A stretch of DNA of 64,000 nt from Gordionus sp. m RMFG-2023 (Eukaryota > Nematomorpha > Gordioida > Chordodea > Parachordodidae). Made by a program: the position numbers and the translations under genes. The notes below the pieces were generated by a model. It saw nothing but the letters and a program-made list of their open reading frames with translations. It was not told the origin of the DNA and ran no database searches. The stretch spans positions 26,017,561 to 26,081,560 of the forward strand of contig NC_088775.1 of the NCBI RefSeq assembly GCF_954871325.1. Direction: 5' to 3'. Shown here in pieces: positions 44,001-59,000 of this stretch (position 1 is its first letter; every line of letters starts with the position of its first letter).

Positions 44001-47000
44001 TATTGCTTATCTAAAATATGCGATCATCAGCAGCTGTAGTAATAATCTTAAATTACATAGCCACATAAATAAAAGATGCTGGTTAATTTGCAGTCCTAGC
44101 CATGACACTCACGATGGTATCCCATATCAGAATTTATTCTGTTAGATAAATTGATAAAACAAAAACACTAAAAACCTTTAGAAGAAATTATGCAAATATA
44201 TTGAAGCCTTGAGTTATTTACAAGGCAAAAATGCCATATTAGAAATGAAATATTTTGTAACTACAAAATAAGAACCAGAGTGATATCATGAAAGCAATTA
44301 AGATTTTATATATTATTGTCGCACCATCTCTAGTTGGTATATTATATCTTAAAATAATAGTAGTTTGTAATAATATTAAAAATATATTCGTATTAAAAAA
44401 CTCAAATCTATATTCCGAAGAAGAAAAAAATAGCTTCCTAAAAACACGTAAAAAAGAGAAGAAAAGATATCTAATTTATTACATCCATTGTGGGATGAAT
44501 AATAATACGCTTAATTTTAATTATATTGTAAATATATAGATGGTGTTAAATATTTGTAAGCAATGAAAAGCATTTATTAGTAAAATTTATTAAAATATTA
44601 ACTGTAATATATTATATAACTGTCAAATACGTCTGTAAAAGTGGCATTTTACCTAATATTTTATAAAAAAATATATATAATAGAGGATTATAAACTATAT
44701 GTCTACTTACTTTTTATAAATAAATCTCTTATACTTATTTGGATTTGGACCTTGAAAATAATTTTAGGAAGAATGATAATTAAATTTAAAAATCAATAAT
44801 ATAGTTGATTAGTGATTTTGAGCTCGGCTAAAATATTAAATTATTAATTTTTAATTAATAAATGATTATATTTATTTAATTAGGGTTATATAATAATTTA
44901 AATAATAAAAGTCAATTAAGTTTCAACTGTTAATGCTAAATTAATAGTTAGTGAGTGATATTGTTATATTTTTAACATAGAATTTGATTGCAAGCTGACA
45001 TAGTATAATTTATATGTAATAATCTAATCTAATAATTAAAATAGTGTTCATTTAATAAAAATTAAGATAGTCTTATTAATTTTTTAATAAAATTAAATCT
45101 ATATATTACTTAATAGAATTATAAAAGAAATTATTTAGAGGGCAATTAAAAACATTTATTTTTAGCTCAAGGGGATATTAAGGAGCCACTAAAAAAAAAT
45201 TTTTGCTTCAGGGGGCTATTCAAACTTTTCAGGGGGCTCGAGCCCCTGCGCCCCCTAGCGACGCCACTGATTCCATCGCATCCTAATCCGTCTGCGCGAG
45301 ATGGATGTGAGTGGCTGTTAAACATATATTGATAACATGATTTATTGAAGTGTGACGTTGATGTCTCCCTTGACTATATAAACAATTCAGGCTGTGTCTG
45401 CCTTTAGAATAATGGAGTATTACCCTTGACACAAGTGTGAGGGTTGAAGATATCACACCCTAAGTGGCATGACGGCTCTCACTTGTTTATATGATAAGAA
45501 ATTACTAAGGTTAAGATTAGAATACTTCTAATCACTCGTGGCCATCAAATCTGTCTTTTTATTGGATAGTTAAATAGTTTTAAGGTGGATTGACTGATAT
45601 GTTTCATTGAAAGTTGAGTAGTAAGGGGGTGGAAAGGTTTTGGTATGTGATTATTGATGGGAAATGAGTGTCTAGGGGGGGGGGTTTACGTTATCCAATA
45701 AATAGTTGTGGTTGGGGGGGGGGAGTTTATAACCTGAGTTTAGAGTTTATTAATCTGAATAATAAGATAGGTGATAAAGCTAGAAAGGTGGAACTAATTC
45801 AAACCACCTGATTTAGCATAATTAGATGAGTGATCGATTGGGAATAATTAAATATATTTTTAAAGAATATTTTGAAATTACCCTAAATTTTAGTCATGAA
45901 TTGTTGTTTGTGAAGAAAGATGAAGAACGGAATGTATGTAAAAATTTTGGAATATAGAGACGTTTGCGAAGATAATCAAATAAAGAAAATTAAGGGTACT
46001 AAGGCTACTAAGGCTACCCTTTGTAAGTGTAGATGTGCCCTAATTCAAATATTTCAACTTAAATGTCCAGTAACTCCCAAAAAAAACATATTAAGGTATA
46101 AATAAAAATCCATATTAAATTCTGATTTCTGATAAAGATCGCCGGGGTGGCCTAATGGGTTAAATGTATGCTTGGAAACAGAAGGACGAAGAAGGACGCA
46201 GGTTCAATCCTGGTAAGGAGCATAAAAACTTTCAAGTTTTTCTTCGATAACTGATGTGTAAAGACATATGATAAGATGAATTTCGGAGCTTAGAGATGAC
46301 ACCCCGGTCAACGACAGGCCTGAACAACCGGGTGCTAAGGATACCTGTCCAATAAACAAAATAAAAAGAAGGAAACAAATGATATGAATATGAAAGCTAG
46401 GGCGTTCCCTCCAAGCGACGCGCAGGGTGTAGACCTCCATCCTGTGAAAAGTAAAGTAAAGGTCAAAGCAAAGAAGACAGATTAGTAAGTTTGAATATTG
46501 GGACGCTTAAAGGTAAGACGAGAGAATTGGCATCAATGTTGAACAAAAGAAAAGTTGATATAGCGTGAATAAGAGACGAAATGGAAAGGTCAGAAGACTT
46601 TAATGATTGGAGATGGGTATAAATTGTACTATAATGGAATTGTTAGCAATAGGAACGGTGTCGGCATCATCCTCAGTCAAGATCTAACCTCCTCAGTAGT
46701 AGGAGTCAACAGGATCTCGGATAGACTAATGAAGATAAAACTCTGAATTGGTCAATCAATACTACACATCCTTTCAGTATATGCTCCTCAAACGGGTTGC
46801 AAGGAAGAAGAGAAAGATGACTTTAGAGCTATCCTTGATGAAGCTGTAATGGAAATCCCTAAGAATTACCTAATCAAAATTGGTGGTGACTTAAATGCGC
46901 ATGTGGGGAATGCAAGAGATAGCTACAAAAGGCATCATGGTGGTTTTGGATATGGAGAAAGAAATGATGAAGGAGAGCACGTACTAAAATTTGTGCAAGC

Positions 47001-50000
47001 CTTCGACCTTGCCTTAACCAACACCTACTATAGGAAAAAAGACGAAAGTGGTACAAGGAAAACACAGATAGATTACATGTTAATCTCTCGCAGAAGATTA
47101 AAAGATGTAATAGACTGCAAAGTCATCCCAGGAGAAGATATAGCCGCTCAACACAAGCTACTAGTCATGGATTTACACATCTCAAATAAATCCACTCAAA
47201 ACAAGATAAAACTGGAACCATGCATCAAATGGGGCAAATTAAAAACAATGACAGATGCCTTTGCAATCAATGCAAACATTGAAACAATAGATTCCTCACA
47301 AGTCCGTGAAAAAATGTGGACAGACCTTTCATCCAGATTAATAGACACTGCCAAATCGACACTAGGCTTGACAAGGTGAGGCAACAATTCATACAAAGAA
47401 CTATGATGGTGGAATGAAGAGGTACAAACCACTATAAAGGAGAAAAAAGCCCTATATAAAATATGGTTCAAATCCAAAAACTCAGATGACAAGACAAATT
47501 ACAAAAAATCCAAGAGAATAGTTACAAAGGCGGTGGCTAGGGCCAAATCTATGGCATACGATGACGTGTATGAAGAACTACATACCAAAGAAGGGCAAAA
47601 TAAAATATAGAGATTAAACAGCGAGAAAAGAACTCTAGGGATTTAAACGGAGCTCCGAAAGTAATCAAAAATAAAGATGGAAAATTGATAATAAAGGGAA
47701 AAGAAATAATGAATAGATGGAAAGAATATTTTCAGGAGCTTCTCAACTTTAATCCCCACATACAACTAGACGAACACTCCCCATGTCAAAACCTTGTACA
47801 ACCTATAACAGAACAAGAAATAATCACATGCCTCAAACATATGAAAAACAACAAAGCTAGGGGTCCAGACGATATTCCAATAGAAAGCCTTAAAGCACTA
47901 GGAGATGATGGAATACATCTCCTCACAAATCTGTACAATAAAATACTTGGAAATGAAGAGGTTCCCCAAAAATGGAGGCAGAGCTATCTAATTCCTATCT
48001 TCAAAAATAAAGGGGATCCACACAATTGTCAAAATTACAGGGGCATAAAACTAATGTCACACTGTCTAAAACTATACGAAAAAATAATAGAAAAAATATT
48101 AAGAGACATATCGAAATAGGAGAGACTACGTTTGGCTTTATGCCTGGAAAATCAACAACTGATCACGCAATTAGGCAAATGAGTGGAAATGGCATTTCTC
48201 GATTTAGAAAAGGCCTTCGATAGAATCCCAAGAAAACTTATCTGTTGGGCGCTACGCCACAAAAAGGTTCCCGAAAAATATATAAGAATAATATAGGATA
48301 TGTATATGGGCCATACAACAATGGTCCGTAGCACAACAGGTACTTCAGCTGGCTTCACAATAGCCGAAGGAGTTCATCAAGGGTCGGATCTCAGCCCACT
48401 TCTCTTCATTACAGTAATAGATGTATTAGCACAGTTTATACCTCAAACAGTCCCGTGGAATATGATATTTGCAGATGATATTGTGATACTTGCCGAATCC
48501 AAGGATGAAATGAAAGAAAGATTAGTGAGTTGGATAAATATCCCAGAAAAGCACGGACTAAAAGTAAATAGAGAAAAGACGGAGTATATGGTGATAGGAG
48601 GAGATGAAACAGAGAGTATTGATATAAATGAATGGCAGATATCGGCAATTGAAAGCTGCAAATATTTGGCTCCACTATACAAACACACGGCACAATAGAA
48701 AAAGAGATAAAGAGTAAAATTAATCAAGGGTGGTTAAAGTGGAGATCTAATCTGGAGTGCTATTTGACAAAAGAATCCCACACAAAAGGAAAAAATTTAC
48801 AGTTCCATAGTACAACCAACTATTCTATTTAGTTCGGAAACATGGCCAACCAAAGAATTAGACGAGAGAAGTCTACAAACTATGGAGATGAGAATGCCGA
48901 GGATGATTGCTGGGGTAACAAGAAAGGATAAAGTGCGCAGTACAAGAATACTAAGTAGTTTAAAGGTAGTGCCCATTAAGACTAAGTTAATGGTAAACAG
49001 ACTTAGATGGTATGTGCACACAATGAGAAGGCCTATGAACTACATAGGCAATTGGGCAAACGTAAAAGAGGAAGGCCAAAACTTCAATGGGGCCATAAAG
49101 TTAGAGCCAATATAAAGAAGTATAAATTAGATAAAAGAGATTGTATGAATAACATAAAATGGAGAGAAATGTTGAAGGAGCTTACCACCAGAAAAGGTGA
49201 AAGCTAAAGAGAAAAAAAAATTAAATTCTGATAAAGATAATAAAAAATTTTGATGAGGTTCTGAATGAAAATGCTTGTGACGAAGATCTAATAATTTCTT
49301 TGAAAAGATTATTGTTTAAATATTTTTAGTATTTTCCCAAATTAAGATTTATTAAATATAATACAACCCTCCCATCCTCTGTGCCATTTAAACGTGTGTT
49401 TAACATAGCGAAAGTTGTGTTGAACACTACGCTTTCTGTTTATCTAACCAAAATTTTAAAAATCAATTGTTATTAAAAATAAATAAAAAATGATTATAAA
49501 AAGAACTTATCTTATATATTACTTTTGTATAATTTAATTTATTATCTATGGGCAAAAAAATAATAAAAAGAAAATTTATGTAATTTCGTATTTTTTTAAG
49601 TAACGCCTAACTTTTTTGAATAGTCAGTAACGCGTTTTCAAATGTAAAGGGTAACGCGTTTCTTTTTTGTATTAACGTATACAGCATTACTTATTTATAA
49701 TTTTATCAAAATAATATTAATTAATATATGAGCTTTATTAAAATATGTTTTAAAATAGTAAATTACATAAACTGTCCCCCTCCCCCATCTTATCTAATTT
49801 TAAATTTAGGCATATTTTTGTTTAATTAATTACTCATCCCTCTATTTTTCATATTTATATTTCCAAACATATCTGCTAAGACCATTTGGGCAAATGATTT
49901 ATTTAAAATTTTAAATATTTTAAGATATAGAAAGGCCAAATCATATAATACCTCTGCTGTAAACCTTACAAACCTATCAAAAAAAGGTAAAACTTGCCCT

Positions 50001-53000
50001 TAAGCCCTTGTTTTACAATACCGCAATATATTTGCTTACTTGTTCGGCAAATTGAACGGTTATGGATTTAAGGCGGTCGTTAAATTCCATGGAAACGTTG
50101 GGGGCTTGACGCTTGAGAGTATCCTCGATATCGGCTTGTGGGTAACTTTTCCATTGGTGGAGCCGATCGATCTGTTCATTCATCCAAAAAGAAAATGGAG
50201 CCGAGGTAAATATGAAATGAGAGGAGTAAGGATTTTTTCCCAAAGTTAAAACCAAAAAATATTTGAATATTCAAAAGCATAACCCTGGACACCCACGAGG
50301 GTGAGAATAATGATCTTTCATGCCATTATTTATATTATTTTATTTTAGGAGAAACCAGGAAAATTTTCCACGAAAAATGTTAAAATCCATTGTTAATTTC
50401 CTCATAGATAAATTTATCATTTCAAACATTTAAATTATTTAACATTTATTATTATTTATAATTGTAAAGCTTAAAACACAAATAAAAAATGCAAGCATAG
50501 CCTATCTACTTATATTGGTGGATAGCAAAATCGCTTTAAATTTCGATAGTATATTTTATTATATTTTTTTGGATCCAGTTTCAGGACCTAATTTCTAAAA
50601 TTTAACATGTAGTTCAACTAGTTCTCAAAACCAATCTTATTTTTTTAAAAAAATATATTTTTTTGGATCGATAGAGGCGCTTCATTGGCACGATTTTGCG
50701 GATAACTCTTATTTTCTTTCCTTCTTTATACCTTATTGAGAGCAATGACAAACGGTATTTTTTTGTCCAACATAGTTTTGAGCGACTCCAAAGTTTGAGG
50801 CTCCATTCCGTGCATGATATCGACCACTAGAATCCCTATATTGCAAAGCGAAGAGCCGCGATTTCGCAAATTTCTTAATTAAATTTTTAAAATATATATT
50901 ATTGGAAATCGAACGAAATTTGGGGCCACCGTTTAAAATGTGTGCGCGAAGATAATCGTAAAATAAAACTTCGTCTAGGAATTCATAACAATAATAAATA
51001 TCTAAATATGACATTATTTTAAAGTTTATAGATTCGGAGCCTTTTATAAGTTTCGTTTTATTATCATAGCAACTAAGATATTCTATAACTTGTAATTATT
51101 GAAAGAATGTGTCATTTAAATAATGGCAAAAACGCCACATAAAATTTTTAAAAACGTGAGCAATAAACATTTCTTAATATGGATTAAATTCCTGCAAGTA
51201 GAGCCCTTACAATTAAACTTTATTTGGCCTTCAAAACTTTTCCGAGGCCCAGCCTCTACCTATAAGGATAAAAAACGAACTATAAATAAAACAAAATCTG
51301 ATTTTATTATAAAATATCAACTGAGCTGTTAATCGCGTATTAAAAATACGTATAATGACTAACTTGAAGGACTCATGACCCGGTGTATCGATTATCAAGA
51401 GGCCAGGTATTTTCAGGTCGGCTTCGCAGAACTGGAACATGTCATGTCGGGTTATATGAAAAAAATAATATTTAATGACTCATAATATTAAATTGAAATG
51501 CTCAGAAAAAATAAATAACCGATAGCTGAGATAAAAATTGAAAAAAATATATATATAATTGTTCAGTATAATAACTGAAACGCTGCTCAGATAAGAAAAT
51601 GAATGGATAAAAAAATATATAAAACGCTCAGAATTAGTCTATAAATTGGTAAGAAAGTTATATTTTTTCCTTAGAAAGAACTCGATTTTAATAATTTTAT
51701 ATGATTAAATATTCCACAAAAAATACATTGGCCCCTTCCGGTTCAGTCCAAACAAGATTTACTGGTTACTATGGCTTAAAATGATGAATCTTTTGTTTTA
51801 TAAATATGGTAATGGTTAGATAAACATTAGTAACTCCCTTGAAAACTTTCTTTGATAAATCTTTTACTAAAAAAATCAAAATTTATTTTAAAAATGTCAG
51901 CATTTAAACAAAAAAATTAAATAATATTAAACTAAATCCATGAAAATTCCACTTTTTAGTAAATTTTATTATTATTTTCTAAATAATGATTCCATTTATA
52001 AAAGATAAATTCAATCTTTAATTATTCTTTATTTTAATTTTTTACTGTCTATTATTTTTATTAACATTTTTTTCAAATTAGCTTTTTGGAATATGAACTC
52101 AATATGTAACTGGGAATAATGTATTTATTTATTAATTATTTTAGTTTATTTGTTATATAATATAATTACTATTATTATAATAATATTTTTTAGGTAAAAT
52201 AAAAGTATATATTTTATGTATTTATAAAAACTAAAATTTCGATTTATGATCTAAGGTGATAATTAATTTTAGCACCCAGAAAATCATAAATAATATAAGG
52301 CAAATAAAAAAAATAAACACTTTAATTAAACTAGTAGAAAATTACTTGGGCTATCTTCGGAGAAATTTAATAAAAAAAAAGTTCTAAGAAAATACTAATT
52401 TACTTAGCAAAATCGTCGTCTTAAAGAAAAAATTATGATCCTAAGCTTTAAGTATTTTACTCTGCGCAATCAATAAAATTATTCCGGGCACTTCTACTAT
52501 TCTGGGCGATAAATACATCGATAAAAGCAATCTCGGGATTGGGGGGGGGGCAGTCTTATTCCGTTTTTCCATCGTTCGTAAGGTTTAAAAAAAATAATTT
52601 TAAAAACTTTAATTTTAAATTAACTCTATATCGCAGCTTGGTTATTGCAGGGATATAACTCGTTCGTTATAAAATTCTGAATTGCTCCATTTCAATTAAT
52701 TTTACAGGAAAGCAATTGTTTTTAAAAGAAACTCAGCCCCGCCCCATCTAATTCGATATTGATATAGAGAAAAAAAATATATAAATGTAATAAACTATGA
52801 AAAACCCCTTTAACGAATTTGATCTGCTCGATGATAGCCTGCTTGGGAACGTTAGTGGCCCCTATTTGTTGGGTTATTCCACCGGCCTCGTTTTCTTGAA
52901 CGTGTGTCTTGCGCAACTTTATAAAATCAGATGATAAATATATATATGAAACGGAAAATAATTCCCCGGGAAAAAAATTCCCGCAGAAAATAATTCCCCG

Positions 53001-56000
53001 GAAATAGATTCCCCCTTTTTTCGAATTTAAAAAATATAGTGGAAAATAATTCCCTGGGAAAAAAAGCGAAAAAAATTTTTTTAAATATAAAAAATAAACT
53101 GATCAAATTTTACTAATAATTCCACATATTTTTAATAAAAGCTCATTTATATATAATTAGATCTGTGCGCCGACTATCGGCGGCCGGCGCAATTTTTAAA
53201 AAATCTAATCGACCCGGCGGCGCGCCGATTTTTAGCCGCCGTCAATAAAATCGGCGTAAATTGGCGCATATATAAATTTTTATAAGATATATTTTTGTAA
53301 TTGCTTATTAATTTTTTTTTAAAAAACAAATAAATATACACTATTCTACAGATATCTCGGCATATTTTTTAATATTCGTTTAATAGAAAACTTATTATAT
53401 CCAAAATCGATTTCGTAATTTTATAATTATCATGTATAAAAATTATTTTATTAAAATTTTTGGGACATAATGATCTCCTTGAATTTAACGGCAATCTAGC
53501 GGTAGAGAAAACTCTTTCACTAGGTGTGCTAGTCGCCGGAATGTAAAGAATTTTTTTGGCGAGCCTGGAAAGATTGGGAAGTTCACTCTTCTTTCCAAAA
53601 ATTTAGAACGTTCATATCTTGTGAATGTCGTTTTCCAAGAAAACTGTGGCATTCTTGTTCTAAGTCACCTAACTTGGAATCATAATTTATATTTGTTAAA
53701 TGTTTATTTGCCAAATTTGTCAAATAACTTGAATTTAATAATTCATCTTCATCCTCATTAGCTATATTTACTACCTGATTATCATCATTCTCTATAAGTT
53801 TAAGATGTTTTATTATAAATTCTGAAGCTGAGCAATTTTGCTCTATTAAATACTTTGACACAATTGTCAATTTTTAAAATTTTGGATCTAAAAGAGAAGC
53901 CAATACCTAGATAATTTTAAATAAAAAATAAAAGAATATACTTATATAATATTACTTGCAGATTACAAACCGGAAATCGTAACGCAAGTTTTTTTTAGCA
54001 TATTTTCCTTAAGTGAAATACTTTCAGAACTATCACTATCATTTACTATTAAATGTGTTTCAATTTCACTTCTAAAAAGTAACGCCAAGTTTAAAGTAGG
54101 CTCTTTTTGTAGACAGTTTCTTTAAATTTTGAAAAAATGCTACAGTTCTTCTACCAGATCAGATTCATAATTTGAGAAAGTGCTTCCCAATTCTTTTCAA
54201 AACATTATTAATTAAATTCTTATTTAATCCAGATATGCTTTCTAGCATAATTAATATACTATGCCAACTTGGGGTATTTAATTTTAAGTTTCATATGCGT
54301 GGAATTATTGTTATTATCATTGGAATTGCCAATTTGAAAACGGGTATCCGGGTATAGATCAATGCTGTCAAGATCTAACATGTCTGATGTTAAATCTATT
54401 ACTTAGGCATTTTCTTTGATATTCCTCGAATTCAAATTCAACCTCTGCAGTTTTATATCTTAGAGCAGTAATAATTTCTCTAATTCTTTTGCAAAAAATT
54501 TCCAGACTATGGATTTTTTATTATCCAGAGTTAGGATACTAAAGTTATTTAAATTATTAAAGTAGATGCATCCATTTTAAAAATATGTAAAATTATGGTA
54601 ACTTTTGGAATTTTAGATTGATTGAATTCTATAATGACGTCAATATAATAAAGATTTTAAAATAGTAGAAAATAAAAATTCATCAAAATCCTGATTGACA
54701 TTAAAAAATTACAAGAGTGATTTTGAATTAGAATAAAACGGTAGAAAGAAATTTCTGCGCCGGCCGTGCCCCGCCGATATATTAAAAATTAATCCTCAAA
54801 AATTTTGCTCAAAAATTTTCTGAAGATTTTTTCATCAATATAAGTTTTAAATTTAACAACCCAATAAGACCGCAAAAACTTTTATCAAAACACAATTTCG
54901 CGAATGTTTATTAAAGCAAATTAATTTTACAGATAAATGAATTCATATTCGCATGCTATTATTCAGTGATGACCATAGAGAGAATTTTTTTATAGAAAAA
55001 CTTTTACCCAGATCTCTTTAGAGCTAATACATAAAAGCAAAACTTTTAGTGCCAATTTATAATAGCGAAAATCTTACAGAGAAGGTAAACCAAATCACAA
55101 AGAAAATTAAGTGAAAATTATTTTACGAATCATATATAGCGAATTTATTAAAGCGAAGTCAATATCGGGAAAAAACGAGGAAATCAATACCGCCATAATG
55201 GCTAATAGTGACTATTTTCTTAAAATCAATAGATATATGTGTGCTTAAAAGCCTATATTCTTTTAATCCTACTATTTATCATTTGACTTAAAATTTCTTT
55301 CTCTTTTTTTTAAAAAAAATTCTTTATATCATCTTTCGTATAGCTAGAAATTATCCTTAGAGGTTGGAGATCAAGGATATTTATATATTATAATAAAAGG
55401 CTTGGTATATTAAAATTAATTTTCTTGGAAGCTCCATCCTATACTTGATAAGTTATGCTCATGATGAACCAGTCATCATAGCTTATAAACTTTAGGAAGA
55501 AGAAAATGCATATGAAAAAAATTTAAATAGTTAAAAAGAAACAAAAAACCACCAATCCGATATTCACAAAATCTCGGATAAATATTCAAAAATCTCCGAT
55601 AATAACCCTTTTATAAAAACAATCGATATTATTTTGTATAATAAATATTTTGTAAAAATAAAAATTGGGTAAAATGAAAATAATATGATTTTATAAATTC
55701 CTATTTAATTTTGTTAAAATATTTATTCTAATTTTATTATTTTATTTGGCGTAACCATAGTTAATACAATTTCATTTCTTCTTGTTCTTTTAAGACTAAC
55801 TTCGTATCGTCCCACAGTATCGAATTGGGATTATGTTTATACCTTGTGTCGCTTACGAAAAGGTGAAAAAAGGTGACTATCATTTATAGCTTAAAATGTG
55901 ATTTTACACATGTACAAATAAATCATGCCATGGACAATGGATTGTTTAGAACGATTTATTTACTATGTCTAAAGAATGCATTAGTATATAAATTATTGAT

Positions 56001-59000
56001 AATTATTATATTAATATATTATAGATACAATCTGCCTTCAAAAATATTTTATTTTATTTTAAAAATCATTTTTGTGCAAATGCAGGTTCTCAAACTAAGA
56101 TGGTTTTTATATATATTATAATTATCATCCTTTACCTTTGTATTAAAGTTTCCATTTCCTATGCAAGAATTGGATGTCAAAGTAATACATTAAATAGAAT
56201 TTTAATTTATCTTTTATCTATAAAATATTATAAATTATTCATACCATCAAGAAAATACATTTACACAAGGAAATACCACCAGTCAAAACAATTATTCACC
56301 AATTCCATTTAAGATATAAGATGATACATGTTGTAATTGTGGTAACATGCAAATTTACTAGATTAAAACGCCAGACAGGCAAATTACTTTTAAACAAAAT
56401 TACGAAGCCCAAAGATATTCAAATCTACAAGAATTAAATCTCGGTACAAATTGAGACTATGCAAATGTTGATTAAAGAAAAAGGATATAAAAGGAGAAAT
56501 TATGATGCGAAAAATGATGATTAAATTATGATTTTACGAACTTAATTTTTAATTTTAATTTTAATTTTTTTAATCTTTAATTTTTAATTTTAATTTATAT
56601 TAATTTATTTTGATTATGTTTTTATCTTATTATTTAATAAAGATTTAGTATCATTTTAGTTCTAACTTTTCTTTATTTGACGAATATATAGAAAAGTATA
56701 TATAATCGAGGATATTAGTCTGATTTAGTATCATTTTAGTTCTAACCTTTCTTTATTTGACAACGGTTCTAATCTCCCAATCTTTCTAAATTCTTCGAAA
56801 TGTTACAATACATAATATTTTTATTATATCAATTACAAAGCTAATATCATTAAAATCAATTAATCACTAATTGGATGTAAAATACAATATGATACATAAA
56901 AAATTTTACTATATCAATTATAAAGCTATTCAGATTAACTCACTCAGAAGCTGCTCAGTGAAAACAATTATTCACCAATTCAATGTAAAATACAATATGA
57001 TACATAATATTTTTACTATATCAATTATAAAGCTATTCAAGATGATATTCACTCTCACTCAATAAGTTGCTATCAGTGAAAACAATTATTCGCCAATTCA
57101 ATGTTATAATATAAATCAATATATAATATAAATCTAAATATATTGTAAATAATTATATTAAATATATAAACTATATTCAATATATATTAAATACATAAAA
57201 TAAATTATGCTAACTATGTTAATAATATTAAATACATAGAATAATTTATATTAAATATGTAAATAATATTAATTATTATATTAAATTTATTTATATTATT
57301 TTACATTATATTAAATAATACAAACAATTATATATTTAATTATTTCTTTAAATTACCATAATAAAATCTGTCTGATTTGTAATTACCGATTGAAATAAAA
57401 GGCCACGTTTTAATTAACATTAATATTTTAAATTCTCTCGCTTCAAACTTTAGGGGCCATTTTAACTTATTTGCCTTTTTGTTGAGATGATTCGTATATT
57501 ATAAATTCTGACTTCAGTTGCCTTCCTTAAAATTCATAGAGGGAGAAAAAAATATTGGGAAAACAAACTAAGGTGAAAAGTTCGATTTCAAGTTTAAAGT
57601 TAAATTTTCTTGTGTGCAACTAATGCTCCCAATTCTCTGAAAGCGCTCAAGATAAATGATAGTCATTCTTTCATTTCATTTTCTTACTCAAAATGTTGCC
57701 CCAAACACCTCACAGCCCAGCGGGTATTTTAAGGTATTAATTTTAAAATTTTGTCCTATCACGTGATTGATCGATCAATATAGGGATACATATGTATATA
57801 TTATTCATACATTATCAAGGATTTTGGTTTTGCCAGTATCCACGTGACCCATGATGCATATGACGGGCGCCCTCAAATTTTCCAGGGTTATTTCGAGTTC
57901 CGCCTTGACTCTTCGAGCCTAATAATATATGTAAAAATAAAATAATTTATGGGATGATTAAAATGAATGGATTGTAAAATAAAAAGGAAACCACGTGAGT
58001 ATAATTATTTTCGCTTAGCAAAATGGCGATCTTGTAAATTAATTTGAGTCATCTCTATCACACATTGAAAATATATGAAAAAACATTTATTCAGTCAAGA
58101 GGGAATAAAAAATAGAATACATTCAGGAGATCAAGAAAACACCAGATTACCTACAAATTTGAATGAAAAAAAGGAGAAAGGTATGTGGAAAAGTTGAAGA
58201 TGATTATTAAAATTATATTTTGCAACATTTATATTTACGAGAGATATTATTGTGATTGAGTCAATTTTTGATGGAAAAAAAGATCTATAAAAGATAAGTT
58301 TTTATAGTGATAGAATAAATATCTACAAATCATATAGAATCGTCAATAAATTTTATAAGATCCAAATCTCCAAAATTAAATATAAATGAATTCCACTGAG
58401 TAATTATAACTATGGACAAAAATAATATATAATACCAGGAATGTACCGATATCGCTTTTGGGAGGCCGATACGATCTGATATTACCGATATTAAAATCGA
58501 CCGATTACCGATCCGATATCATATATGATTTTACTCTGTAAACATACTAATCATTTTAATTTTTAATGCATACATCTAGTGTTATCGCTGAGAGAAATCA
58601 AAATTTTTTGAAAAAATATATAAGGTTTTATGAATTGCCAAAGTATTCTATTTAAAATAGGTTTTTTAGCAAAGTTAAAATTAATTTTGTATATCAATAT
58701 TTTATCTTAAGAAAATTTATATATTTTCTTATATTGTTTTAAACCTTAAACATTGATGGATATAAGATATATCATTCAAAAATTCTACTTAATTTATAAC
58801 TACTAATTACTATTAGCCAATATTACACTTCTAGAAAGTATGAATCTATTAATTTCAGAATTTAAATCTTGGTATAGATTAATCTTAGTAAATAGTCCAG
58901 AAAAGCAAAGGAAGCATTGCATACTTTAAAATATATTATGGAGTTTATTTAAAATATATCAAAATTACTATATATTTTGGCAACAATACCAATTAGTAGA

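Larger units (their letters stand above)
46140..49218 (+). mobile_element. Full-length RTE-type LINE, inactivated
   Basis: Bounded by an exact 13-bp target duplication ttctgataaagat (46127-46139 and 49225-49237, inside a longer shared attaaattctgat context). Length about 3.1 kb, usual for RTE elements. The plus strand has, in order, a tRNA-like head (46140-46221), an apurinic endonuclease domain (GGDLNAHVG at about 46881, [16 protein letters not shown] at about 47065), and a reverse transcriptase ([50 protein letters not shown]). The C-terminus has [17 protein letters not shown]. Several stops and frame changes inactivate it. It lies in eIF5B intron 6, antisense to the gene. Confidence 0.92.

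Noticed and set aside
46849-49207. Host craniofacial development protein 2 gene
   Set aside because: That label is a common misannotation of RTE LINE endonuclease; here reverse transcriptase follows and a target duplication bounds the whole.
52806-52820. Upstream donor GTTAAA for eIF5B exon 3
   Set aside because: Using it would drop VKG, which matches the family's VRG at this point; the GTTTTT donor keeps the alignment and frame.
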